Of a stretch of DNA of 64,000 nt, positions 23,001-33,200 are shown piece after piece (position 1 is the first letter of the stretch; the number at the start of each line of letters is the position of its first letter). The notes below the pieces were generated by a model that searched no databases, had not been told where the DNA came from, and was given only the letters and a program-made list of their open reading frames with translations. The stretch lies in the NCBI GenBank assembly GCA_020091685.1, contig CM034597.1, positions 3,505,794-3,569,793 on the forward strand. Reading direction: 5' to 3'. A program made the position numbers and the translations under genes. The DNA comes from Lutjanus erythropterus. Taxonomy: Eukaryota; Chordata; Actinopteri; Lutjaniformes; Lutjanidae.

Positions 23001-26000
23001 CGAGAATGATGTGTTGGCCAAGAAACCTCTGCTGCACCACAGTATTTAATTTAAAATGGTATTTTGACACACATTTCACCTTTTACAAGCATTGCGCATC
23101 CTGTAATTAAAAAAAAAATCAATTAATTGTTTAGCCCTAAATGGAATATTCTCAAAATTGTTGTTATTTTATTGATCACCTCCTTCTAGAATTTTTGTTT
23201 TATTTCACATTCCCAGATACCATGTATTAAATGTTCCCTGAGCTTCATTACATTTAAAACAGTGTTGTGTATGTTGCTGTTATATTTTTTCAGTCTGACA
23301 GGGGTTGTGTAGGTCTTCATCGAGCAGTTGTATTAGAGTAGCTCTAAATTAGTGTTAGCTGTTTGTGTCTGAGCCTCCTCACAGGCTGTGGTCCACTCAT
23401 TATATGAAATGTCTTCTTTTAAGTCTGCCCTTTGGATGCTGATGTCTCATTAGACTCAGATGCGAGCAAGCTGTATATTAATGAAATCAGAACATTGCTA
23501 TTACAATTCTTAGTAATATTTTCTTCCAAGGATGAAAGGGCAGGAATTACACAGAGGAGATGAAACTCCTCAGTTGCAGATATTTAAAAAAATGATCATT
23601 AGAGGTTGTCATGCATTAAAGATATTTCCTCAAAAGGAATTAGAACCTGTTCAATGTAGAGGTCAGATACTTACTTAGGCCTTTCTTTGCCCATCCAGCT
23701 TGCCTTGTTTAAATGAAACACATTGAAAGATTAAAACATTACTTACTGAGAGCAGCTTCTCTAATCATCCAAGTAAATCACTCCTACAACAATACAACAC
23801 AGTCTTCTAGAAAGCTGGAGCTGCTCAACATAATTTAAAAGATGATTTAATGATTGATTGATGATGTTTTAGACAGCTCTGGTGGAATTTAGGATTTACA
23901 GTATATGGAAGCTTTACTCCAAACTGTGTGTGAGACCTTTTGGATGTGAGGAGGAACACAGAACATTAATTCATATTGCATCCCAACAAATACTGTCAGA
24001 TTTAACAATCAATCAAGTTACAGCTGTATCCTGTTTCACTCACCTGCAATCATCCACTGTTACTCAGACTGTTCATTTTTGTGACTCGTGCAGTGGCCTA
24101 GACGCAGAGTGTGTGCATGATGTGAACCCACCTATGAAGGTGCATCTTACAAATAGCAGGAAAATACTGCACTGCTGACTTTAGACCAGGTTATTGTTGG
24201 TCACTGTCACAATCACTTTCTGCTGCTTCAAGATAGCAATGCACCCGACCACACGCATTTGAAGACCAACCCATGTGCGCACAGATGGGCAAAAACTACA
24301 TTTGCTGCCTACACAATATGGCGCTGAGTGAGAAACTGTGTCGATCAGAAAATAGCAATGGCAATTGCCCTGCACTGTGTGCTGCTTTGCGTAAGATAGA
24401 AGATAGAGCTCTTAACAATCAGTGCCAACAATCTAGTTTCACTTTGTGGTAATATTTTTCTTGTGATAGGTAACATTAACATAGTATTACAGGCCTTGTG
24501 CCATTCAGTTTTATTTATTATAACTATCCAGGAAGCCCTGGAAATATTGGTGGACTAAAATGTAATGACCAGTAGAGGAAGCTACTATTGAAACCCCATA
24601 GACTACAGTGTATTAGGACACAGAAATAATGGTAGAATAAAATTCATTTTGATGAAACGTCTGATAAATTTTTGAAAAACGATTGAGCTGTAGAAAATTG
24701 CTGTGCTGTTGTGCAGACCAGTCCTCAGTTTACTGTTTCTCCTGAAGTTGGAGGAAACTTCATTTCTCACTGAATCAAGTTGGACTTTGTGTTTTTCTTG
24801 ATTCTCTAAAAAAAAAAGTTTTGGCACTTTGTTTAGGTGAAGGTTTTTTCCAACAACTTCCTCATTGGGAGGATGTGCTTCTTCTCTCTGTGTTATTATC
24901 ATTGTCAATTGAATGGCTTAATAATTACTGACTTTGTATTGACTTAAAGTCCAACTGAAATAATTTGTCTGCTACAGCATACTGTATGTGCTTTGTTAAT
25001 CGCTTGTCTTCTGCTTTGAAAAAAAAGCAAAGGGAGAAATTAATATTTGTGGTTTATATATATATGTTATGGTTTCATCATGGCTCCCCATCCCTTTCCA
25101 ATTAATTAACCAACAATATTCTAATCAATTATTGATTTATTCGTCAGAATATTGTTAGTTCATCTATTTCTTGCTTCCATGCATCTAATGTCTTTCTATT
25201 GAAGCATATTTGCCATTAAAACAGTTACATCAGTGTTGTATCATAGGCTGACTAACACCAGACAGCAGTCTGCTACACAACATGAACCACAGACCTTTAA
25301 CAACAGCCCACATTATCTTACCTGGGCCCCGTTTCCCAGAGCCTTCTTAGCGCTACTTGCATCGTAAGTTGTATTTTAACGTCTCCCTTAAGGTTACGGG
25401 CTGTTTCCCAGAGTTGGAACAACCTTAAGGGAGACCTTAAAATACAACTTACGACGCACGTAGCACTACGAAGGCTCTGGGAAACAGGGCTGCTTTCGTC
25501 TTTCTCTTACTTCAAAGCATGAACACAAAAAATGAACTACCAATGTCAATTTACAGGCTAGATAATTTATTAAGCTAATTAATACAAAAGAATGGATTTG
25601 ATATGAAGTTGATGACAATATTATTTCTGTTACAGGTTTCAAAGCTGAAGGAGCAGTTGGAGACGACGGTACAGAAGCTGAATGAGAGCAGAGAGGTGTT
25701 AAAAACAAACGAGAACGGTGAGGACACTCATGTCAGTCATTTCAGTCAGAACTGGACTAGCAATTTATATCCCAACAATTCTTGGATTTATATTTTTTTT
25801 AATTTTACAAAATAATCCAAAGTTTTCAGTCCGTCAGTTTTGAAACACCCAAAAATACTGTGCTGAAATAGTAATTAGTGTCTGATTTGTTTTTGTTTTT
25901 AGACAAAAAAAAAGTTTTAAAATTTTAAATAGCATCCTCTGGCAGTTTCGCCAGTTTTTAACACAGCTCTCATCTTGTGTTATATTTGTTTGTTTTTTTC

Positions 26001-28362
26001 CCTCAGTTATAAGTTGGCTCAACAAGCAGCTGAATGAGAAGCAGCTGTCCAGAAAACCACCAGAGTCTTTGGAGAATCCTTCAGTTTTATCAACAACAAC
26101 AGGACTGAGGGTAGGACAGACCTCCTCACTGTGCTTATAGACACACTGTACTGAGCCAAGCTTAGTTACAGCTCTTTATTGCCTTTTTCCTTCCCTCTCA
26201 CACAGTATTGTAAGTATTAACAGTACTATCATACTTTGCATCAAATATAGGCTACAACTGTCTTCAACTTAAATTAATGGTGTTTATTTTTTATCTGAAT
26301 TCTAGTGGGTTTAATGTTACAGTCTGGTGGCTCACATAAAAAATAATTTCACACCTTTGAGCAGCTCTTATCACTGACAGCAGTTAAAGATATCATTGTT
26401 TTTCCAGGCGCACTTTTATCCTCAGACAGGCAAAGCTGCTGTGTCTCCTCTGGTGGCTACTGATGTCACTCCTGCTGAACAGCGAGCAGTGCAGCCAGCC
26501 AACAGACAGACGTGAGTTTGGATGATTACTTCCTCCCCTCCCAAAGGATATTCTTTTTGTCCACAGTACAGGCTGGTGTATATACTGTGTGGAATCCATC
26601 CAGTCTAAAGAGGATTTACCCAGACTTTTTCAAGTATGGGTACTGAAAGATGTATGTTCATGTTCACTGAGTGTTTTCTTCTTGTCCTCAGTGGAGACTC
26701 AGGTCTGGACTCTAAGTACTTTGAGAGGAGAGATGATAGTATCCCGATCTACGGTCTGCCTTCTAATCAGCTTTACAAAGGTAAACCCGCTCATCATTTA
26801 GAGTGCTGTATGGACTTTAAGCTTCAGAATATTTGGCATAAATCATAAATACTATCTTAATCTGAGTGCTTTAGCAGAGAAGGTTCTGTCTCACAGTGTT
26901 TGCAGTGCAGAATGTTTGATGTGTGAGATGAGGGAAGCTTTCTGGTGGACCGTCATGGGACCAAACTTCAGAAGAAATATGAACAGTAGCTGATGGCGAG
27001 AGACTGTAGATAGTTTTTTGATCCTGAAGACAACAGAGCGGAGGCGCTGCTGGATACTTGAGATATTTTTTGCTTATTCCTCAAATGAAGGGCTCATTGC
27101 AAAGGTGAAACTTATTGTCTCAGTAAAAACTCAAAAATACAAGTCAGCAGAAACAATTTAAGGCACACTGTAAGCTTTATACAAAATTAAAATGTCTTTA
27201 TTTCACATGGCAAAAAGTATTGAAAGTGACCACAGGGTTTCACTGGACAGAAAGCCAATCATACTAGGAATAGGAAAATGGGGTGGTACTTGGTGGCGGC
27301 CAGTGCCCCTCTAGAAACGCCCAATTGGATATGATGCCAAATGTTCTAAGAAGGCAGCTGGCTGTTTTACTAGCTTACAGTCACTAATTAATGTTAGTGT
27401 TCAGGTTTGTTTTTAGTAATTATTAGTGTTCTCTTACATTTGTCAAAATTACATTTGCAATGATGACACTGATCCTAGGTCAGCAATTAAATGAAACTTT
27501 ACCTTGAGGTGATTCTAAATAATTTTCATTATCATTAATTTTTCTCAGGCTTGGGAAGTAACAGATTACATGTAATTCAACATTTTTTGTCTTTAAATCA
27601 ATCAATCAATAAATAAATTGTGAACAGCAAAGGAAGGAACTACTATTAATCAACTTTTAAATGAATCTGCATTTATTTTTGATAAGCAATCATTTTGAGT
27701 CTAAATTCTCTGATTTCAGCTTCTTAAATGTGAATATGTTTTGGTTTCTTTACTCCTCTCTGACAGTAAACTGAGTAGATGGTTAGACAGATTAGATTAT
27801 GTAATATAAACACTTACATTTAAATAGTCATGGCCAGAAAAAAACTAATTTTGATCTGATGACAAAGTGTTTTATGATTTATCTGGTCTGTTTTCTGTTA
27901 TCTGTAAAACTCACTTTTGTCCCTTTCTTTCTTCTGCTGATAAGTCAGAATAAGTTCATGTTCATACACCACAGGATATGAGTCTTTTATCTTATGACCA
28001 GCACCACAATAATCTTAAAAGTCACCAGAAATGAGCATTTAGTATCTTATTTTAAAAAAAAACAACTCAAGGGAGCAAAACCCAGACTTCTGAGCTGGTC
28101 TGTGTTTTGCTCAGCACTTGCAGCCTTGTTCCTTGTTCACCCCTGAACAGTTTTTATGCCTGTTAGAGTGCATGCAGTAAGTAACCAGGTTGCAGTTAGT
28201 AATGTATGTACTTCAAGGCTAATTTGTAAGTCTTTATGGAATAAAAAAAATTAATCATATTGTATCATAATGATATCTTTTTTCTTTTTTTCTTTTTTTG
28301 TCTTTTCAGAGTTCCCTCAGCGAACAAAGCCCCCTGTAGCTTCTGCTTACTTCTCTGCATGA
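8089..28362 (+). CDS. sass6: SAS-6 centriole cartwheel protein
   Basis: Structural core of the centriole cartwheel; its head domains form the nine-fold ring that starts centriole duplication. Sixteen coding exons: 8089-8150, 10874-10934, 12173-12252, 12364-12468, 12789-12957, 13140-13217, 16975-17094, 17340-17531, 19319-19513, 19926-20015, 21118-21297, 25636-25717, 26007-26110, 26408-26511, 26692-26780, 28310-28362. All junctions are GT/AG and the frame is continuous: 587 aa (human about 657). Residues 1-160 form the globular head, with [41 protein letters not shown] (PISA motif region) and [16 protein letters not shown]129 corresponds to the phenylalanine called F131 in human/zebrafish, which is needed for head-head assembly. 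Residues about 160-480 are heptad-rich coiled coil ([42 protein letters not shown]). The tail ends with [12 protein letters not shown] and VASAYFSA. It is shorter than in human and has no KEN box. Confidence 0.97.
8525..8965. repeat. Dispersed repeat in sass6 intron 1
   Basis: Begins with AGTCCCACGACGGCGAAATT and GTTACAGCAGCAAAGTGTAT, then alternating ATTGCACA and ATGATAATACAC motifs. This resembles a LINE/SINE 3' end common in teleosts, but the family is not certain. The rest of intron 1 (8966-10873) is AT-rich with nothing recognisable. Confidence 0.45.
11385..12080 (+). repeat. Dispersed 'AATTGATTAATC' repeat, tandem partial copies
   Basis: Two to three diverged partial copies in direct order in sass6 intron 2. 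Each shows TTTGTGGTCCATAAAATGTC-type and TTTAAGAAGCTGAAAT-type markers and ends in ATTAATCAATTATC. Same family as 41720-42545. Confidence 0.7.
13787..14255. mobile_element. MITE with GGGCAATATATC ends
   Basis: In sass6 intron 6. The left end CTTGGGCAATATATCAATAT and the right end ATATCGCCCAGGCCTACCAG form imperfect terminal inverted repeats; the flanks ACCAGCAG and CCAGCTGA are similar. The element is non-coding and sits inside another dispersed repeat (about 13700-14520), so it is a nested insertion. Confidence 0.6.
14524..15475 (+). repeat. Dispersed 'AATTGATTAATC' repeat, three partial copies
   Basis: Direct, diverged copies at about 14524-14835, 14840-15060 and 15165-15475 in sass6 intron 6. 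A shared GTCTGTGTGCTCCACATG segment is also present in intron 2 (11502-11520), showing a longer sub-family. Confidence 0.7.
16073..16900 (+). mobile_element. TIR transposon with internal tandem array
   Basis: Starts CAGAGGTGGCAAAAGCACAC and continues with CTCAAGTAGAAGTACAGATT, the usual left end of a teleost non-autonomous element. From about 16265 to 16825 it is an array of degenerate 18-27-bp units of the form TTTTCRTCTTGTTAYGTC. A GGGAGTAAAAGTAAAAAGCT segment follows. It ends about 75 bp before a sass6 exon (16975). Other copies lie at 46711-47405 and 48656-49265. Confidence 0.75.
17812..18180. mobile_element. TIR element made of inverted degenerate 17-mers
   Basis: The ends AGCCCATTTCCACCAGTGA and its imperfect inverse (CTAGAAATGGGCTTCC) bracket an array. 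The left half reads GAGATAAAAAGTCA-type units and the right half the inverse, TTTTTATCTCATAATTATGA. The whole element is therefore a loose palindrome. A related copy lies at 53770-54235. Intron 8 of sass6. Confidence 0.65.
19140..19261 (-). mobile_element. End fragment of CAGAGGTGGCAAAAG transposon
   Basis: About 120 bp of one end of the element described at 16073, in reverse orientation and ending TTTTGCCACCTCTG. It stops 57 bp upstream of the sass6 exon beginning at 19319. Confidence 0.7.
20208..20419 (-). mobile_element. tRNA-derived SINE with target duplication
   Basis: On the minus strand it begins GGGGCACCTGGATAGCTCAG, with an A box (TAGCTCAGTTGGTAGAG) and a B box (GGTTCGATTC) at tRNA-like spacing. 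A tRNA-unrelated body follows, then an A-rich tail. The 11-bp sequence TTTATATTTTC is repeated exactly at 20197-20207 and 20420-20430, a target-site duplication. It lies in sass6 intron 10. It is a retroposon, not a functional tRNA gene. Confidence 0.88.
21485..21725 (+). repeat. Dispersed 'AATTGATTAATC' repeat, partial copy
   Basis: Carries AAGATGACGTCCTCAAATGT and ATTAATTTGATGATCAATTA markers of the family represented at 41720-42545. At the start of sass6 intron 11. Confidence 0.7.
22600..23450 (-). pseudogene. L1/Tx1-type LINE ORF2 C-terminal remnant
   Basis: Read on the minus strand, the 23160-23450 part gives [36 protein letters not shown], then [11 protein letters not shown] or [10 protein letters not shown] in neighbouring frames. 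This is the CxxC...WEC region near the end of L1/Tx1 ORF2. The 22600-22950 part gives NWKTTGA and [15 protein letters not shown], as in the extreme C-terminus. Stops and frameshifts abound. A MITE (22953-23143) splits it. Confidence 0.65.
22953..23143. mobile_element. Small MITE with TAGGGCTGAACGATT ends
   Basis: Left end TAGGGCTGAACGATTTTGAA; the right end AATTGTTTAGCCCTAA is its imperfect inverse. About 190 bp, non-coding, inserted in the LINE remnant. A related sequence (AATATTTAATTGCAATTATT) occurs at 49780-50150. Confidence 0.65.
23451..25324. other. sass6 intron 11 remainder
   Basis: AT-rich intronic DNA. Several short ORFs are open by chance; none shows a recognisable domain, and I see no exon-like splice pairing that extends sass6. 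Confidence 0.5.
25325..25490. mobile_element. Palindromic MITE, older copy
   Basis: Two roughly 70-bp arms that are inverted copies (GGGCCCCGTTTCCCAGAGCC at the left, its inverse at the right) around a 25-35-bp loop containing TTTCCCAGAGTTGGAACAAC. The arms have accumulated several differences. The loop is the reverse complement of the loop in the copy at 63590-63758, so the two copies lie in opposite orientation. It sits about 145 bp before a sass6 exon (25636). Confidence 0.85.
27546..27780 (-). repeat. Composite TIR element, partial reverse copy
   Basis: Starts with GGGAAGTAACAGATTACATG, then ATCAATCAATCAATAAATAA and TCTCTGATTTCAGCTTCTTA. These are the reversed parts of the element at 41720-42545, with deletions. 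Last sass6 intron. Confidence 0.7.
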
Positions 28363-28702
28363 AGCAGATTTAATGAGCAACACACAGAATGAAGTTCATT
28401 CCAGCTCCAGGTGGAAATAAAACCATCAAAACCTAAACCTAAACACTTTGTCTTTTCAGCTCCTGTACAGAACTGTTACCAACCTGACTTTAATTAGCAT
28501 TTGTTGCTATTTTAATTTATGCACTAATGTTCTAGCTTCCAGTTTGTGTTACATAGAAATGTTGTTCAGACTTTCTCACTGGTTGATTCCAGGGATCATG
28601 ATGAATGTATTAATATGAATCTGTTTGTCCTAAGATCAATCTGTTTGTTCTAACAGCATATTAAGTTGGCCACCATCAAGTGTATATTTTGTTTTTGTCT
28701 TT

Positions 28703-28708
28703 AATAAA
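28703..28708 (+). terminator. sass6 poly(A) signal
   Basis: AATAAA 341 bp after the sass6 stop, followed by a GT-rich stretch (TTTCTGTGCTTCTTGGTGTT). This is the best candidate; AATAAA at 28417 is an upstream alternative. Confidence 0.6.
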
Positions 28709-28729
28709 CAATGTTTCTGTGCTTCTTGG

Positions 28730-30150
28730 TGTTCAGGGTAATTGCTGCTTTTAAATTTAGATTTAATTTATTTGACCTCACTTTAACTTCCATCAAATAT
28801 TTAAAATGTGCAAAATGTAAATATTTGTTCTATTCAATGTCTGTCTAGTTTACTATTTAATCTTAGAGTCATCTAATGCAACAAATTTAAAAAGTGTAAT
28901 CAGTGCGACACCTTGAATGAAGCTGAATGCTCAAACCAAAGAGCAGCAGCAGGAGCTCAGAGTAAGTAAGAGTAGTTAAATGAGTAGAAATTAAAAGTGT
29001 TTTTAATAAATTATGTTGCAATTCCATTGACTACATGTCTAATTGACTACAATTACGACTACTTATATAATCATAAGTAATCATTTAACGTTGACCTGCG
29101 AGCTTCAAGTTTTTTTTGTTTTAACTAAATGTTAATTATATTTCTGCCAGGTATAAACCTGGAGGGGATCATGCGATAACCTGCGTGAGTGTCAGTGAGA
29201 TCAGTGTGAGATCATCAAGTTTTTTTTATGCTCATATATGACTTTGTGCTGCAGAATGTCTGTGATTCACAGTTTTTGATAAACCTTTTTTATGGCTCCT
29301 CGCTGATGACAGCCATGGCCACAGGCGTTGTATTCTCCGGTCATCCTGTTCTTTTGAACGCGATATCTCCAGAATGTGTTGAGGGAATTTCTTCAAACTT
29401 GACACAAATGACCAGTTGGACTCCCAAGATGAGCTGATTAGATTTTGGTGGTCAAAAGTCATTGTGACCTCACAAAACACATTTTACCATATAACTGAAG
29501 AATTCACATGTTCATTATGACAAAATTTCACACAAATGTCTAATATGCTACTAACTGTGCAGGAGAGTGACTACTCACATATAACTGGTTACATGTGTTT
29601 AAATCACAGAATAGTTGTTATTGTAATACCTTGCAGTTACTGACAAAAATTGACCTCCCTTTAACCTTGTTAACATGTTCATGTGGTGTTTTTCTTGTGT
29701 TGCAAGACACATCAGGAGTGAAATAAGCAGTAAACATGTCTGAGCGTTTTGTGGAGAGGGTGGGGACTATAAATCTTTGAATATTAAATGAGGGCAAGGT
29801 GTAGAGCTATCTGTAAGACATTTTAGCAAGGTGTTTGCACTAATTTTCCAAAAAGAAGATCAGACACAATATATTAATTCTTGCAGAGCATTTTATATTG
29901 TTTAAACATGACTGGAGGAAGTATTTAATATTACATTTACTAATAATAATGGTAGCTTTTACAAATGTATCAATTTATTGATTACAATTTAACAAGTGAA
30001 AAGTCTAATAAGTACTCCCATGTTATACTGCAGACTGTTGAAAATGAGGCTTTAAGAATATCAGGAAACCTTATGTATGAGCCAATAAAAACTGAGCCAC
30101 TGTGACCCATGTTGTCAGCACGCAGCGGCCAGTGGAGGAAGACTTAATGG
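28730..30150. other. Intergenic spacer between convergent genes
   Basis: Separates the 3' ends of sass6 (+) and the fetuin gene (-). At about 29290-29540 it holds a repeat-like stretch (CATCCTGTTCTTTTGAACGC, GACTCCCAAGATGAGCTGAT, TAGATTTTGGTGGTCAAAAG) that I recognise as a common interspersed fish sequence of unknown class. No gene seen. Confidence 0.5.
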
Positions 30151-30156
30151 TTTATT
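30151..30156 (-). terminator. Poly(A) signal of the fetuin gene
   Basis: AATAAA on the minus strand (ACACAATAAACC), 75 bp after the stop codon at 30231-30233. Confidence 0.7.
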
Positions 30157-30230
30157 GTGTTTTGTCACTGTAGCTTTTCTTACATACATTAATGAATAGT
30201 GACAACCAGGTTGTTTATGGGTCCTTCACA

Positions 30231-33200
30231 TTAGTGCTGTGTGTATCTCAGTCTGCACTTGGCCTCGGGTTGGGGCGGATCAGGAAGAGGCCAGGGGCAA
30301 ATGGGGTGGAGAGCTGGATCAACATCGGTCAGGACTCCATGGCAGGAATCAAAGGTGTGTGGTGGGTGAAAGGAGCCTATGTTGCACACTTTGTTGGACA
30401 ATTGGGGAGCACCATGACCATGACCATGACCATGACCACTGACCATGACCACCAGGATGGGGAGGGGGCCACCAGCATGGGGAGGAGGGCCACCAGCATG
30501 AGGAGGGGGCCACCAGCGTGGGGAGGAGGGCCACCAGCGTGGGAGGCCATGAGCATGGGGAGGGGGGCCATGAGCATGGGGAGGGGGGCCAGGTGGAGGA
30601 TGAGGGGGCCTACATATGGGCTCGAACTCACCAGGGCCGAGGTCAGTAGTGTTCTGTTAAGAAGACAGCCAACAGACAGTCAGCTCAACTATGTCTCATG
30701 CAGAGTGTAAACTGGGTGCAAAACGAATTAATAATGTAGAATATAACAAGACACTCCACATAGACTGGAGATTTGGAGAGACAACAATAATCTAGCAATT
30801 TCTGCATGAAGTAGGTAAGATGAATGTTATGTTTAGAAGGTGGACTCACTGTTGGGGGGTAGACTTCACATTCAAGAGACATGAGTCCACCTGTGCCAGA
30901 GGAAGCCGCACTGCAAAAGGCATGATGCTTTAGAGAGAGAAGAGAGAGAGGCACTGAGAGCAAGAAACTGAGTGACCAACAGTGAATAACAAAAATATTC
31001 AAAATCACATTCAGAGCCATTTTGTTTCCATCCTTTAAGACAATAAACTGCCCTTTGATCCAGGACTGCTGTACGCTACAGATCACAGTCCATAACACGA
31101 GGACAGCCACTAGGACTTTTTTCAAATTTACATGTGCAACAAATAAAATAATAAAATAATAATATAATAATAAAATTTAAAAAAATAATAATGCTACCTG
31201 ATGTTTCCCTAAACATCTCTATTTTCATTTAAAATGTCTTTTAATATAAATTACACAAAAAGGACAGAAAATTTGATTATTTTTACCTATTTCATCCAAA
31301 TAACCCTTTTCAGACAAAACAGTTCTACAAGGATTGATGAAATCCTTGAACAACTTTTTTATCAAGGGTTTTCTCAAGGATTTTTTGTACCATACTACAA
31401 AAAAGTTCTCGGTAGAACCCCTGGATTGGTTCTAGATAAAACCCCTATAGAACCCCCTCAGGGCCCTTTTCCACCAGATTAATTCTAGTTCCAGTTCCAT
31501 TCAAAATCCTTGAAACCTTAGTGCTATCTAGTGAATCAGCCTGCATTTCCACTAGTTTTGAGTGGAACCACTGTAATCAAGGATGTCATCACCAGAGAGC
31601 TTTGCAGAATGCAGAACAACCTGTAGAATATGACACGCCCACTTTGGTTCCCAAGGAAAATCTGGTATTTTTTGGTTCCAGCTGGGAACCAAGTTTCCAA
31701 GCCAAGTTATTTTTGTTGGAAATGCTCAGAACAGTTGAAAATTGGATGCTTGAACTATAATAGGATTGGCTCCCTGTGTAATATATTTCTATTTATAAAT
31801 CTATGATATGTTTATAATGGTGGAGAAGGCCTGTCAGTGTATTCTAGATAGAACCCTTGAAATACAAGAAGGTTCTCTGTAGAGCCCCCTGGGTAGGTTC
31901 TAGATTAAACCCCTGAAATAAAAAACTGTTCTTCTTAGAATCCCCTCAGTTTGTTCTAGATAAAACCCTCGGAATATAAAAAGGTTTTCAGCTGAACCTC
32001 TTGTCGGCTTCCTTAGAAGTTGGAAAGCCTCTTGATTGAACCTCCAGAGAGGGTTCTGGGTGGAACCATTACTCCATAGAAGGGTTGTCTGTAGAACCTC
32101 TCACAGAGGGGTCTGTGTGAAACCTTTCACAGATTGTTCCTTTGTGTTGGGTTCTAGGTAGAACTCTGTGAAAGGGTTCCAAGTGGTTCCAAGTTCCAAC
32201 AGATGCAAAAAAAATCCTATACCCTTAATGGTTCTAGTTAGTTCCTAAGAGTGTACAGTGCCCAGCTGCTTTAACGTGCAGCTATTTCCAAAAGAACAAC
32301 AATATATTTGTGTGTCAGGTTTTAAAAATGATGTGAACCAGTGGGGTTGAAGCAGAGAACCACACACAGGGCAAGGAAGTCAGAAAGTTCTGACAAAGTA
32401 AGAATAACAATTAATAAAACATTGATGGTATTGGACTTTGGAAGGGATTTGTTGACAATAAGAACAATAAAAGTCAACTTTAAAGAACCACAGGCAACCA
32501 GACCTTTTAGATCTCATCTTGTATTTGAAGTTGCATTTAACTCAAGTAACTTGACTAACATTATAATCTCTTTTAAATTCAGCACATAACATGTCAAAGT
32601 GTGGCTCTGAATTTTTCCGAAGCATCTGTATGTATGAGTTGTACTTACGGCTCTTTCAGGGCAGAGAGGTTTGCACGCCCGAGGATTTATTTTGGTTCCC
32701 CAAGGGCAATGAGACTCCACAATGACAAACTCAGGGTAATAGTTCATCCTTGTCGTCGGGATCCACTGAGAGAGGAGGACAAAGAAAGTGAATCAGGAAA
32801 AGGAAAGAAAGAGGGCTTTAAAGGGATGAGATACAGATGTGTTACTGCATGAGGTTATTTTAGATAACTTTCACAAATATAGATACAGTGTGATCACAAA
32901 AAAATACAATGAATGTTAAGGCCTGATTCATGCATGCATCTGTGTGTGTGTGTGTGTGTGTGTGTTTGTGTTTGGATGTGTTTTACTCATGTTGTGGGGA
33001 CTTCTGTTTATGCACTACATTATGGGGACATGCCTACCTATGGGGACTGAACTCAAGTCACAATCATAAAATTTTAGGGTAAAGACTTAGGTTAGGGTAA
33101 TGTTAGGTTTAGGTTAAGGTTAGGGTTAGGCAAGTAAGGTTAGGGTATGTCCCAGGAAATTGATGTAAGTCAATCAAATGTCCTGTGTGTGAGAGAGAGA

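Noticed and set aside
23882..24178. 98-codon ORF in sass6 intron 11
   Set aside because: No domain, and no acceptor/donor pair that keeps the sass6 frame; sass6 exons 11 and 12 join cleanly without it.
30192..30710. 172-codon plus-strand ORF over the last fetuin exon
   Set aside because: It is the antisense shadow of the repetitive Pro/His tail; the minus-strand frame joins six other exons in phase and ends with a stop and a poly(A) signal.
33055..33150. Internal telomere or chromosome-fusion point
   Set aside because: TTAGGG units are few and degenerate, and sit with other motifs of a dispersed repeat.
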